Part shown: positions 30,804 to 42,119 of the stretch, piece after piece
Layout of the letters: each line of letters begins with the position of its first letter
Numbering within the stretch: the first letter of the stretch is position 1
Origin: Saxidomus purpurata
Taxonomy: Eukaryota > Mollusca > Bivalvia > Venerida > Veneridae
Length of the DNA stretch: 64,000 nt
Assembly (NCBI GenBank): GCA_022818135.1
Contig: JAFMSR010000001.1
Location: 34,564,672 to 34,628,671, forward strand
Direction of reading: 5' to 3'
Notes under the pieces: model-generated
Told to the model about the DNA's origin: nothing
Database searches by the model: none
What the model saw: only the letters and a program-made list of their open reading frames with translations
Program-made: the position numbers and the translations under genes

Positions 30804-32034
30804 TTGTAGGACCACATTCGTAACAGATCGCATTTGTAACATATTTCGTACGTATGCGATCGCATTCGTCGCAGGTAAAATGTGTTACGAATGTGTTTGT
30901 CCAACATGGGGGTTGATATGAGAAGCACTTATGTTTAATGTTGATGTTTATAATGCAAATGTTTAATCAGTTGGTTTTCATCGCAACATCATTAAATAAC
31001 TGCAATAAGCAACATCACAAGTTAGCGACGTCATAAAATTATTTGAGCCGCATCATAAGAAACTTGGCTTTCGGTAATCTCCGAGGCTTTGTGACAAGTC
31101 TTGGCTACGATCGGCCTGCGCATCCGCACAGTCTGATCAGGTCCCACTTCGTTCGCTGTTGTTTCAAAGTATGAAATTATCTGACCCTTATTCAGATGCA
31201 TAAATGCACTGGTCAGCCTAGATATACACTTTCCGGAAATTCACGAAAATGTGCAATGCCAATTTTCCCGTGACGTGGCTCAATTTTTATTATCATTTCG
31301 GCATTCGCTGCCACTACCCCTGTAATATGATTACAACCTCATCTACTTGTACTGCTACCTCGACTAGCTGAAATGAAGATCAACATGCTTAGGTCACTGA
31401 TTCAAACCCGGTGGAGACATACATTTGTAGCTATCTTTCGTCATCCAGAGATGTTTTAAGTGACAAACAGGAAGTTCCCATGTCCTGGAACATATTATAT
31501 GCAACTTGTCACTGACGGATTCGTTAGCCTTAAGTCTAGGAGGGGTCGGCCATGTGCTTCGATCTTATGTCTATCAAATTTAAACAAAATACACCTTTTT
31601 TATTAATAACCCTCACCCCACTGAGCCCGTCGGTGAGACAATATGCCTTCTCTTAATATAATCCCGCCGTGAAATAGCGGAGTTTGTGTGGTCGTGCAGT
31701 TATCTATAGAAATGTTAACATTACAGACGACGTACAAAGGTTGATCACAATAGCTTACTTTGTCACTTCGTATAAGAGAGCTAAACATTTTACAAATGGG
31801 ATTCAGATGTAAAAATGCCCTTTTTTGTTCATTTTACCGATTGAAAGTGAGCTGTGACAAATGTGATCAGATGTCACATCAAAAGTCGGCATCGTTAACA
31901 TTCGTCTCAAGAATTGTCACATGTGTGCTTGATTTCTGTTACATATGCGATCTCATGTGATACACTTGTTACATATGCGATCTCATTTGATACACCTGTT
32001 ACAAATGCGATCTGTTACGAATGTGGTCCTACAA
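30804..32034. mobile_element. TIR element, 1.23 kb, with repeated GTTACATATGCGATC motifs
   Basis: The left end TTGTAGGACCACATTCGTAA and the reverse complement of the right end are identical for over 35 bases (on through CAGATCGCATTTGTAAC). Each end then carries extra copies of a 15-bp word of the form GTTACATATGCGATC. No TSD is clear, and no ORF inside is convincing. Confidence 0.65.
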
Positions 32035-32410
32035 TCTTGTCATAGAAAAAGCACAAGATTCGATACTATTGTTGAAATGTTTACTGCATTGAATAGTTCA
32101 GGCTGCTTGTAAAAGATAATTAATTTGAAACACAAAAGAACTTGTTCAACTTTATCACCCCATCATGACCCCAATCTCAAATATTTCCAGAAAACGACAA
32201 TAGCTTCCTACTTTGAACAATTGTCATTTTAATACTTTTTTGGTTCTTGCTTTCTATTGAATAACTAATTTTGAAGTGACTTCTTTAAGGTTACGATTCG
32301 CAGATTGAAACACGTGTTATGGCCTGAAAGTAAAATGACAACCTTGAACCTTTGAATGATATATCTTGAAAAATGATATTGAATATATGTTTTGTTTTTA
32401 AATCTTTCAG

Positions 32411-35400
32411 AGATCCGCTTATGTGCTTTTTTATGGGAAAATGACTATGGCTGACGTAAATGCACTGATCGAAAAATGTCCGTATGCGGAAATAGCCACG
32501 TGTGGAGAAATACTCCTATCCGGCCTTGATGTGTCAACACTGAATCCAAATACTTGGCTGAATGATCAGGTATGAATACATTAAATTGACGGTTAATATT
32601 CTTCTAGCAGAAACAGTTTATAATAATGAAACACTTTCACTGATACACACTTTATGCATACATACTATAGTACCCTATCAGTTCGTTCCTTGAAATGAAA
32701 GTTTATGTTATATTTTTGCTCACCTGACAGAAAGTGCAAGGGTGATCTATTATGATCACTCACCGTCCGGGTTCCACGTACGTAGTCATCGGTCGTCCGT
32801 CCGTCCGCCATTTTATGAGAACGATATCTCCTTTTAAATGACTGGACCAATGTTGTTGAAACTATGCAGGGATGATCCTTGCATGGATCTTTTTCAAAGT
32901 TGTTCAAATAATATTATATTATGCAGAACTCTAGTTGGTATGGCAACACATAGGAAAACTTAAAAAAAAAATCTTCTTCTATGAAGCCACAAGGCTTAGA
33001 GCTTAGATGTTTATCATGTGGCATTTTCTAGCGGACCTCTACTTATATTTTTCAAATTAGGACCCCCGGATCAAAAGTTAATACCCTCCGAGGGTTCAGA
33101 AAATAGGGTTTTACGAATGATTTGTTTTATTTTCTAAGAAGATCAGTCTTAACAGGCGTATTATGAACAGTGTATGGTTCAATTACTACACACATGTTAG
33201 GTTACGGTTACTTGAAATGAAAAAAAAGTCAAGTTTACTACATAATTCAGAATCATTTCATAACTGGAAACATTGCATTGTTTCTATTTTTACAGGTGAT
33301 AAACGGATACATGTCCCTCATTGCTACCAATTACAGAGATGTAGCAGCACTAGATGTATTCTTTTTCCAGTGCTTGGTGTCTGGGAAATCCCCGGAGAAA
33401 TTTGTGAACGGAGACTTGTTTAACAAGGGAACCATTTTAGTCCCTGTTATATATAGGAAACACTGGACGCTTTTGGTAAGATGATTTTAATCAAAATCAT
33501 AATGTATTACACATTTTCAACATGCATTATATTGTGAAAGCTATTAGACATGTTGGTGATAATAAATATTTTCATAGTTATACTCGTCATATTGGTTAAG
33601 TTTCTTTTGTATTTAGACAGAGAAACTTAAGTACACAGCAATCTACATGAATTGTTTATGATCAAGAGGTCATGACAAATATATCCAAACTTAAGGATAT
33701 GGACTTGTTATTTATTAGCGTTTTCCAGGGTTATATTGGTTCGGTATTAAATATATTACATTTATCAAACTCACAATAATTGCCTAAAGTACAATAAAAG
33801 ACAAAGAACGGTTTACACACTCAATGCCTTTTGTCAAGTAGAGAAACACATAGCTCCAATGAATGTAGAGTTACGAAATGAAAACATGCTTTCTTCAGGT
33901 CATACACGAGCCTGAAGCTACAATACATGTATACAACTCAATGACCAGTGGAGGTCGACATCCAGCTGAAATGCTGAGGTAATTTTGTTCTTATAAATCG
34001 TGTTTAAAGCAAATAACACCTCCAAACACAAGTTGATAGAAAATATGACGTATTCTCGTAGAATTGCTCTGAGACCGTATCTAAGAATTTATGAAAGATC
34101 TTAAAAAAGCTGTTAACACTTACAAAAATGTTTATAACCATATATCAGAGTTTCGTGGTAAGAAAAATATATTGCAACAAATCAGAAAAATGTTATACAT
34201 TTCTATTTTAAAAGATCTGTTCCTCAAAATACCATTGACAATTTTTAATTTCTTTCTTACCATAAAGTTAACTATGCTTATAAGTTATTTGAATTGTTTA
34301 GAGCGTTGGAACACATTTCTATTTGTACATACCTGGAAAATAATTAAGGTATCTTGAAAGATACAACCTAGTCACTCTCTTACATTTGTACGCCATCTAA
34401 AGCTATATTTTAGCTACAAGAATGCTCGGGATGTGGATGACCTTGATTGTTAACTGAAAAAATTAATCGGTGCAAAGGAAGAGGGCACTATTGACCTATG
34501 ACACCAGAACTTTAAAATTATCTTCCGCTGACTTGCATGGTTTGTTTGAAGAACTGTAACCTTGCATATTTGTTTCATTCCACTTATATGTGTACACATT
34601 TGGCATAACTGCATAAGGGTTCATGACATGGTATATAGTTCTATTAAAGGATGTCGTGTTAAGCATAAGGCAATTTTATATGAAATAGTTTTACATTTAC
34701 CTTCAAATCATATTGTATTGTCATTTTAATTTACAGACGATACATGAATAGCAGAGGTGACGCCAGTTACGTAGTGAGAACTGTAGATAAACTCAGTTGT
34801 AGTATATACTGTATTTTAATGTCTGATTTATTTAGCATGTCTACGAGTAATTAAATGATATTATACCAAGATTAATTTCTGGATTTAAAGAAACGTAGTA
34901 CGTAATTTAGGACCAAAATAGTTTTTTCAATGACATGCGCATCATGACATTAAAAAGGTAACCATAATTACATTCAGATCTTAGTTTATTTCGTAGGACC
35001 TACTCAACAGACAAACAATGAAGACTGTGGTGTTTTTGTTTGCCAATATGCACTCTGTGTTGCGGCTGGAAAAAGTGGAAAGGGCATAAACTTTGCTCCG
35101 GTGTGTATAGTTAAAGTCACAGAGACTGTGCATTTAACAACTTTTTATGAGTTCATGAATTTAAAGATTTTGGCATTCAATAGTTAAAAAACGGTCTAAT
35201 ATAAGAACTGCAAAGTTTGGTGACACGGATGCTTATCGTTCACTATTATAGGTAATCAACATCATGATCTGTAATCTGTTAAAATCAATTTGGTGAATTT
35301 TGATGGGATGTTGATAAGGACCATTACCAAATTTATACTTCTTTATTGTACGGGCTTTTGTTTGCGTTTTAGGAAGAATCAGTATCGATGTGAACCTGAA

Positions 35401-37011
35401 AACTGACAACTGCCATGTACATGTATTGCTATTTTCAATATCCTTAAAGTTTGTTTGCAGTTCTCATGTCTCGATTAGAATTGAGAATTGGGAACTGCTT
35501 ACCAGTTCCATTCTCCAACTTTTGGTTCGAATCGCTGATTGCAAACCAGTCATCCGTTTTCTTTAAGAAGCGACATTTCGCGATTTGAATTGTAAACTAC
35601 AACTGCGACCAAAAGACAAATTGTCAGTTCGCAGTTCGCGGTTCGAGTTGTGAATTGCAATATGCTATACAGTTATTAGTTTGCAATTCGATTAGAGAAT
35701 CGGGAACTTCCAAATAGTTCGCGATTAACCCACTTCCCAGTTTGCGATTAAAGTTAAGACTAGCCTGTAGTTCGCAGTTCGCGGCTCGAATTGTGAATTG
35801 CAAACATCAGACAAGTTTACTGTTGTCAGTTCGCGATTCGACTAGTTCCCAGCTGTTGTTGCAACTTGCTGATTGCAAACCAGTCACCAGTTCATTATTA
35901 GAATTGCGACTTTTTACTATTCTGGATTCAAATTGGGAACTGGCAACTAGTCTGCAGTTCGCAGATTGCGATTCGAACTGCGAACTGAAAAATGCAAACC
36001 AGTAATTAGTTTGAGATTCAATTACCGAATTGGAAACTGCAGAATTATGATAAAAAAGAAAAAAAATCTTTAAGAAGGTTAACACATAAGACTATGCTCA
36101 ATACAAACACTTATTTACAATGTGGACTTCTAGAGAATAAACAAAAGTACAATCACAGGCCAAGAAAATAGTATTTGAAAAAAACAATATACATTTACAC
36201 AAAAAGACATTCAGTTCCGAGAAACACTTGTCATATATATTTCAAGAAAAGTAAAATTATGATTATTAATCATACAAATTATATTATTCATGTGTAGGTA
36301 GCAGATATGGATTTTATATTTCTTTAAATGATAGATCATCGCTTCTGCTTTCCAAAAGGCAGTCCTTGTATGAAAGTTACCAGTTCTCAATGGTCAGTCT
36401 GAAGACAGACTTGTTGCCAGTTCGCAGTTCGCATGTAAGTTAAAAATACTAGTTGCTAGTTCACTAATTGCGACTCGTATTACGAATTACAAACTTCAGA
36501 CAAGATCCCAGTCCTAAGTTCATGATTCGACTAGTTCTCAGCCATTGGAACAAATTGTTCAGTTTGCAATAAGAATAGCGAATTGATGAGCGCATAGCAT
36601 TTTACGTCCTGTTTATGATGAAATGAATAACAATGTTGTGTTTTAACTTCTGAATACACTCGACGGGTTTAGAAACGCAAAAGTAGTAATATATCTAATT
36701 AAAGAGTGTTATCGTATTTCAAATTTCATACACAACAAAAACAATGTAAAATTGAATTCTTGTTTAAAGTTTCAATAATTCATCGCAAAACAATGACTTA
36801 AATAGAAATAAAAACAATACCGTCATTCAAATAAAAATTTTCAACAGTGGAAATCTTTACATTTTTAAATCGGTTAAGTGGATTCCAGTTTTGTAACAAA
36901 CTAATTTATACAGTTTCCATGCATACAACTTTTTTATTTACTTTTTAGGATGATATCTCACGCATCAGAAGGAACATGATGTTCGAGGGCATTGCCTGCA
37001 GTCTTTTGTAA
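32411..37011 (+). CDS. Ulp1/SENP-type (C48) cysteine protease gene, six exons, inside the composite element
   Basis: Exons 32411-32569, 33296-33475, 33899-33978, 34737-34795, 34997-35100 and 36949-37011 join in phase to 645 nt with a single stop (214 residues from 32411). Visible family landmarks are LNPNTWLNDQVINGYMSL (substrate-binding start of the C48 fold), KHWTLLV (catalytic His), VYNSM (position of the catalytic Asp, here Asn), PTQQTNNEDCGVFVC (oxyanion Gln and catalytic Cys), and a C-terminal RIRRNMMFEGIACSLL helix. The family removes SUMO- or ubiquitin-like modifiers. The donor of exon 4 (GTTGTA) is weak but is the only one that keeps the frame. An ATG at 32441-32443 or 32447-32449 could start translation. 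However, the exon is open upstream and begins RSAYVLFY, so further 5' exons are likely. It lies between inverted transposon arms, so it is either a captured host gene or element-encoded. A poly(A) signal was not identified with confidence. Confidence 0.8.
32690..32930. repeat. Dispersed repeat with GTCCGTCCGTCCG motif in protease intron 1
   Basis: TTGCTCACCTGACAGAAAGT, ending in GATGATCCTTGCATGGATCTT, with a short CGTCCGTCCGTCCG run. It resembles a repeat style frequent in bivalve DNA, but I cannot name the family. The minus-strand open frame here is not supported. Confidence 0.35.
35460..36020. repeat. GTTCGCAG/TTCGAATTG repeat cluster, copy 2
   Basis: About 560 bp of degenerate CAGTTCGCAGTTCGCGG, GATTCGACTAGTTCCCAG and GCGAACTG words in both orientations, within the last protease intron. 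It is self-complementary and gives open frames on both strands (35742-36005 and 35807-36085) that are repeat artefacts. A smaller cluster lies at 36415-36570. Confidence 0.65.
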
Positions 37012-37369
37012 AGAAAAGAATAATAACTGTTAATTGAAGCCATCTTTCTTTGTCATTTCTCCTTACTTCCCGTACTCGACTTCCATGTTTGAGCCCAAAA
37101 TTATGTGGTTCTATTTAGATAATTTTACAGCCAGCTGATTATATAAACATAACAAATCGACGATCAACATTGTGGATAGCTAGTTATCAATTAGACAGTC
37201 CGCTATCCATGTAACCAATACGCCACGCCTTGGCTGCTGGGCTAGTTGACTGGGTCTAGCTTGACCCAAAGCACATGAATTCCCTTTAATTTAAGGTGCG
37301 AGTTTAAGAGACATCACCGTGTTTTTATATTGTCTGTTTATGCTTAAACGGCTTTTGTTTTGTTCGATT

Positions 37370-38014
37370 TGTTTATTCAAGGCATAATTTTAAGTGATTG
37401 TTTGTTAAACAATACATAAATTCGCAGTCCACCGACTTTGTTTTTCTGAGTTAAGTTAAGTGAGTTTTTTGTGTTCGATTAATTATTCAAGGCGTAACTT
37501 TTTAAGTGACTTTCCATGTACAGTTGAGCTTTAATTTGATTTTTTATATTATATATTTGTTTAAGGCATAATTTGAAAGTGATTTTTGTTAAAAATTCAT
37601 AGGCCGCCAATTTCAGACTGCTAGGCCGCCAGGCCGCTAGGCCGCCAACTTCAGGCCGATAGGCCGCTGGGCCGCTAACTTCAGGCCGCCAGGCCGTTAT
37701 CTGCACATATCTTTTTGTGTGTTCAGCCGACACTTGATGTGAGTGTTTTTGTTTAAAGGCGTTATTTATAATTTTATTGTTGCTAAAATTCGTAGTACAC
37801 CGACTTTGTTTTTTGTGTGTGTGTGTTCTGTTGAGCTTGAAGTCAGTTTTTTTATTGTTTATTCAAGGCGTAATTTTTTAAGTGACTTTTTGTGTACAGT
37901 TGAGCTTTAATTGAAGTTTTTATATTATATATTTGTTTAAGGCAGAATATGTAAGTGCTTTTTGTTAAAAAAACATAGGTGGTCAATTTCAGGCCTCTAG
38001 GCCGCCAGGCCGCC
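37370..38014 (-). repeat. Right arm, inner diverged units
   Basis: Inverted relative to the left arm. Contains AGGCCGCCAACTTCAGGCCG blocks and diverged linkers (TTGTTTAAGGCATAATTTG and similar). They are more worn than the units beyond 44699, mirroring the worn inner units of the left arm. The open frames 37479-37733 and 37852-38064 (minus) are linker artefacts. Confidence 0.8.
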
Positions 38015-38823
38015 AGTAGTGGGAAACTGCCGAACCACTTGACCCCTAGCCTCCTGCACCTCATACGTACATTGACCTTTTGATGAACCCTAACCGCTTA
38101 ACCTCCTGCACCTCCAACGTTGACCCTAGGTGACCCTGAACCGATATTGTGCACCCAAGCATATTTAGTTGACTGACCCGTTTTACTGTCTTGTTGACCC
38201 TAGGTAACCCTTAACCGATTTGTAAGAATACTTTAAACCGCTTTTATTAAATGAGCCGTGATTAGTCCCTCAAAATTGCATAGGTATGGTTTCAACAATA
38301 ATTAATACCGGCAGATGGCCCATGGTGAGTAAACACTAGTCCCATATTGTTCAGTCAGACTAGTTTAATTAAATAAGTAATTTTTATTGAGCATAAACTG
38401 AAGGGAGAGGGAAATGTATCACATGCTTTATAACATAAGATGGTCTAATTATTTAACCACCAACATGTTAAACATTATCACGAGCCTTTACTGGTAGAGG
38501 ACTTTGAATTCAAATAATACCGCTATCCATGAATGTTTTACTGAGATTTAGTCCTACATTTTTACAGGAACAAAGTTAGAGAAAACTTTTTACCCTAAAA
38601 TATTAACCCTAGGCATTTTATACAATAAACCGGGGATAAGACCAACAACAGAATATGTAAAGCTTTAACATTTATTCACTTAAACTTATAATACATGTAC
38701 TAGTAAAGAATCAACCTTGAACAACAAAGAAACAACCATTGAACAATAAACAACCTTTGAACAATAAAATCACAGTTTACATGTATTTGACACTGGGCAC
38801 TTGGAAAAGTTATAAAAGTATTT

Positions 38824-38855
<32 letters not shown>

Positions 38856-40149
38856 TATAATAATTATAAATTCTTTATTTACAGAGGGTAACGTAATGCT
38901 TAACTAACTTAATTACTTAACGGTAATGTAAAGATATATCAAAAGAACATTTACATACTTTAGTTAAAACATGGCCTTCTCTAAAAATATCCTAAATAAT
39001 AAATTAACGTATTACAGACATATTTAAACATTCATCCATGAACAAAAACAGTTGTATCACATTTAGACAATCATTCACTGAACAAAGAGCACTAAAAGAA
39101 AAATAATGTACTATTACTATAAAAAACGAAACATGTCATGACCGCTTTAGTTTCCTTCAGCGAATGACACTCGTTTAAAGGTTTGACTGTACATTTTTAC
39201 TGTAGAATATATTTCACACCTTATTTTATACAATAAACACATTATATTCTAGTATACGGTTCTATAATTGTTTGTTTTTGTTTTTTCATTTCATCAATGC
39301 TTTTTCAAAGATTTTTTAAATGAATTCAGAGATTGACAAAAACGAATATTAATAGGTATATTGTTCCAAGTATGTGCACAAATATTTGCAAAAGAATTTT
39401 GCATGTAAATAGTGCGTTGTTTAGGTATTTGAATATTGTTGTTGGTGGTAGTCAATACTGAGGTAGTGATCATTAAAAAATATATCATCATTAAACATTG
39501 AGCTAGAATTTTACATATATGGAAAAATTTGAGTTTTTTAAAGAACATATAGTAACATATAGTAATTATATCCTAATTTAAAATCACTGCACCATACACA
39601 TACTGAAATTTTAATCTGTAGAGAATTATTCTGTAAACCTGAAATGATTAATGAGTACTTGATAGAGTCAAACTAATGTCACATATAAAGTTTATTTATG
39701 AGGATGTTAAGGAATTGCAAAGATGAATAAATATATTTACATTAAAAGTGATGAGAGTGACTCCTACTTTCCGGATAATAAGGTCTACCGATTTAAAATT
39801 CATTTAAGTACACCTCTTACTTTTGATGGATTTTGGAAAGTTGCTTTAACAGAATTTTACGCACAAAAAAACAAACAAGTCAAAGTATCCAAATCCATAA
39901 ACAGTGACATTGTTTGCATTTCTACAGACATCATTAGAGAAAGTATAATTTTGGGAAGCGAACAACCTGTGTTGAGGCGTATGCGAAAAACCTCTACTAC
40001 AGCATGGAACTATGTATTTGATACCCCCTATCATTTACCTTTAAAGAAAAAGGAAATTATAGAGTTTGAAATCGCTATAAGAGATGGTGACAATGACGAT
40101 TTTGCGTTATTTTTACAGTCACCATTGTATCTAACACTTCATTTTAAAC
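38015..40149 (+). repeat. Left terminal inverted repeat of the mini-Polinton
   Basis: 2,135 bp, mirrored base for base by 42564-44698. The inner edge is read from the divergence after CATTTTAAAC (ATATGTAAAG on this side, GCTATCC on the other). It contains a 5'-truncated LINE tail and a capsid-like ORF cut near its 3' end. Confidence 0.9.
38825..39548 (-). mobile_element. LINE 3' fragment in left TIR
   Basis: Minus strand: an 84-residue frame (39548-39294) whose end, TWNNIPINIRFCQSLNSFKK, has the shape of the C-terminal tail of non-LTR retrotransposon ORF2 proteins. A 3' UTR follows, with TGTAAATAAAGAATTTATAA and an (ATT)n tail at about 38828-38870. It is 5'-truncated and dead. The mirror copy is 43165-43888. 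Confidence 0.6.
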
Positions 40150-40157
40150 ATATGTAA
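39723..40157 (+). CDS. Capsid-like small protein of the mini-Polinton, left copy, 3'-truncated
   Basis: 144 residues starting MNKYIYIKSDESDSYFPDN, with a compact beta-rich look (short hydrophobic strands, FDGFWKVALTEFYAQ). The opening YFPDNKVYRFKIHL...L.F.GFWKVALTEF resembles small proteins found beside capsid genes in invertebrate Polinton/adintovirus loci, and it may be a minor capsid or penton-type protein; the function is inferred. The TIR edge at 40149 falls within the last codons, so this copy ends FKHM where the right copy continues for about 11 more residues. No introns are seen. It differs from the right copy by at least V-A-L-T versus V-T-L-T. Confidence 0.55.
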   Translation: MNKYIYIKSDESDSYFPDNKVYRFKIHLSTPLTFDGFWKVALTEFYAQKNKQVKVSKSINSDIVCISTDIIRESIILGSEQPVLRRMRKTSTTAWNYVFDTPYHLPLKKKEIIEFEIAIRDGDNDDFALFLQSPLYLTLHFKHM

Positions 40158-40329
40158 AGCTTTAACATTTATTTATTCAAACTTATAATAAAGAACCTTT
40201 GAACAATAAAATCACAGTATACAAAATATTTGACACTAGGAACAGAACGTTTAGAAAGATATAAATGTATTTAATAAACTTTTATAAAATAAAATTTTAT
40301 AAAACTGATAAAATCAGACGTCCGCCAAA

Positions 40330-40735
40330 ACAATGAGCAACAAATGAGTACAAATGATTTTTAAAATATACAAATGAGTAAAAATGAGCAACAAATGAGT
40401 AAAAATGAGCAAAAAAAAGAAGAGCAAAATGAGTTTAAAATACAAATGAGTAGAAATGAGCAACAACTGAGTAAAAATGAGCACAAATGAGTAAAACTGA
40501 GCAACAAATGAGTAAAAATGAGCAACAAATGAGTAAAAATGAGTTTTAAAAAATACAAATGAGCAAAAATGAGCAAAAAATGAGTAAAATGAGCAAAAAT
40601 GAGTAGAAATGAGCTACAAATGAGTAGAAATCAGCAAAACTGGGTAGAAATGAGCAGCAAATGTGTAAAAATGAGCACAAATTAGTGAAAATGAGCAAAC
40701 ATAAGTAAAAATGAGCGTGAACCGTGCATATTTGC
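40330..40735. repeat. ATGAGTAAAAATGAGCAACA minisatellite in the element core
   Basis: About 400 bp of tandem AAATGAGTAAAAATGAGCAAC units (roughly 21 bp, two half-units of 10-11) with variable A runs. The minus-strand open frame (40361-40576, with FTHLLLIFTHLL words) is a repeat artefact. Confidence 0.85.
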
Positions 40736-40739
40736 TGTG

Positions 40740-41410
40740 CAAACCCTCACATTAGGGTCCTTTTCAAACAAAATGATTTTCTTTTATGTCCTGACCGTTA
40801 GGTTTAGCAATAAAGTAATTATGTAAAGTAGGTTTGAAATGGACGATTAAAATGTCACTGCATTCGGTTTTAATTGAATAAACATCAAACTCAAATCATA
40901 CAGCGCATTAATTTAGCTATACTTTATACTTGGATGGATTTAAAGGTCAGTTAGTCGAAGGTTGATGCTTTCAATTTTCTTCTCGTTTGTTTATACTTTT
41001 GTAAATGAAGTTGATTCAATGCATAACAACGAACGGCAGTTTAACGCATCGATACTTCTTTACAACACTTTATAATTGTTTTCGGTACAAAATGTGATGG
41101 TAGAACTACTTTAGTGTTGAAGAATACTACGCTGGTTGACGAAAGGTTGTTGACAAGTCGTCTGATTTTATCAGTCTTATCATTATTTAAGGACAATTTA
41201 ACATGATCCAAAACAAATAGGCAAAAGTGTACATAAACAGAAAAACTCTCAAGACAATTCAATTTAAACATTTTTATTTCTGTTTATACACATAAATGAA
41301 CTGACACATAGTGACATAAGCACACTTAATGTAGTAATCCTTAACATCCATTTATGACATATCTGAAAATATATATTTAAAAGCACATTGATATATTGTC
41401 TCAGTCCCAT
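40740..41410. other. Element core, non-coding
   Basis: No supported gene. The 76-residue minus-strand frame 41041-41271 has no recognisable features. The region is downstream of the zinc-finger gene and probably includes its 3' end. Confidence 0.35.
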
Positions 41411-41419
41411 ACGCTGTTG

Positions 41420-42061
41420 TTAACTGTCATTGTTATCATCCTCATCAGTATCATTGTCCTCATCATTACTTGAATTTTCTACATCACTTTCAATTTCTGG
41501 AGCATCATATTGCATCAGTATTTTGTCAAATAGAAATCGCCTTTTATAAACTGCATACTTTAGAGCCTCCTCCGGTTCAAAGTTATCAAGATCTCTTACA
41601 TCATTTGCTGTCTCTGATATAGCTTTATACAGACTGTCCTTCTTTATAGTACTGTACCAAACAGCTTTCTCCAAGAAAATACTCATCAAGGCACTGCGAT
41701 ATTGACTTGTCATGTCCCAGTATGCCCTTTTACGTGCTTGTTTTTCATTTAGTCCATTATCGTTTACAAGGTGTTTTACACGTCTCTCGAAATCCGATTG
41801 ACAATGTTCAAATGCTTCCTCCATAAGATTTGCCCAAGGATTAGTAGTGTTAGTATCATCCTGTTCGTCTTCATCCTCGTCATTATGATTAATATCCATT
41901 TCTTCATCAGATAATTCCTCGTCGGATAAGTCCACGCCTTTTGTGTTTGGCGAATCAAAAATATCATTATCATTTTTGTCTGTTTTATGTGCAGACATTT
42001 TATGACGTAGCATATTATAGGTTCTAGCGAATGGTTTTAAACAGATATTGCACTCAAACAT
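41420..42061 (-). CDS. C2H2 zinc-finger protein of the mini-Polinton
   Basis: 213 residues, intronless. Residues 1-26 form one C2H2 finger (C-x2-C-x12-H-x4-H, MFECNICLKPFARTYNMLRH). An acidic stretch follows (about 40-70, D/E/N-rich), then a predicted helical region (WANLMEEAFEHCQSDFERRV, YWDMTSQYRSAL, KAVWYSTIKKD), and an extremely acidic tail (about 190-213). Comparable finger-plus-acidic proteins occur in invertebrate Polinton-like elements, where their role is unknown. DNA binding is inferred from the finger. It is the last of three genes reading leftward in the element, 58 bp after the start of the inter-gene gap from the basic-protein gene. Codon use is AT-rich, as in its neighbours. 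Confidence 0.7.
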   Translation of the reverse strand: MFECNICLKPFARTYNMLRHKMSAHKTDKNDNDIFDSPNTKGVDLSDEELSDEEMDINHNDEDEDEQDDTNTTNPWANLMEEAFEHCQSDFERRVKHLVNDNGLNEKQARKRAYWDMTSQYRSALMSIFLEKAVWYSTIKKDSLYKAISETANDVRDLDNFEPEEALKYAVYKRRFLFDKILMQYDAPEIESDVENSSNDEDNDTDEDDNNDS

Positions 42062-42119
42062 GCCCTTCTCTCACCCGACTATTTATATCCAACTAATTAA
42101 AGTTGAAAATGTGGTTACA

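Noticed and set aside
30616..30921. ORF of 101 residues on plus strand
   Set aside because: It is read through the tRNA-derived SINE and the following TIR; the same peptide-like words would arise from any copy of that SINE.
35742..36085. ORFs on both strands rich in SSQFESR or LQLADC words
   Set aside because: Low-complexity products of the TTCGCAGTTCG repeat cluster.
32411..37011. The C48 protease as the maturation protease of the nested Polinton
   Set aside because: It lies outside the Polinton borders (38015-44698), is split by five introns, and looks like the SENP/Ulp1 family rather than a compact viral gene.
39846..40034. Antisense ORF of 62 residues (mirror at 42679-42867)
   Set aside because: Shadow frame of the capsid-like ORF on the opposite strand.
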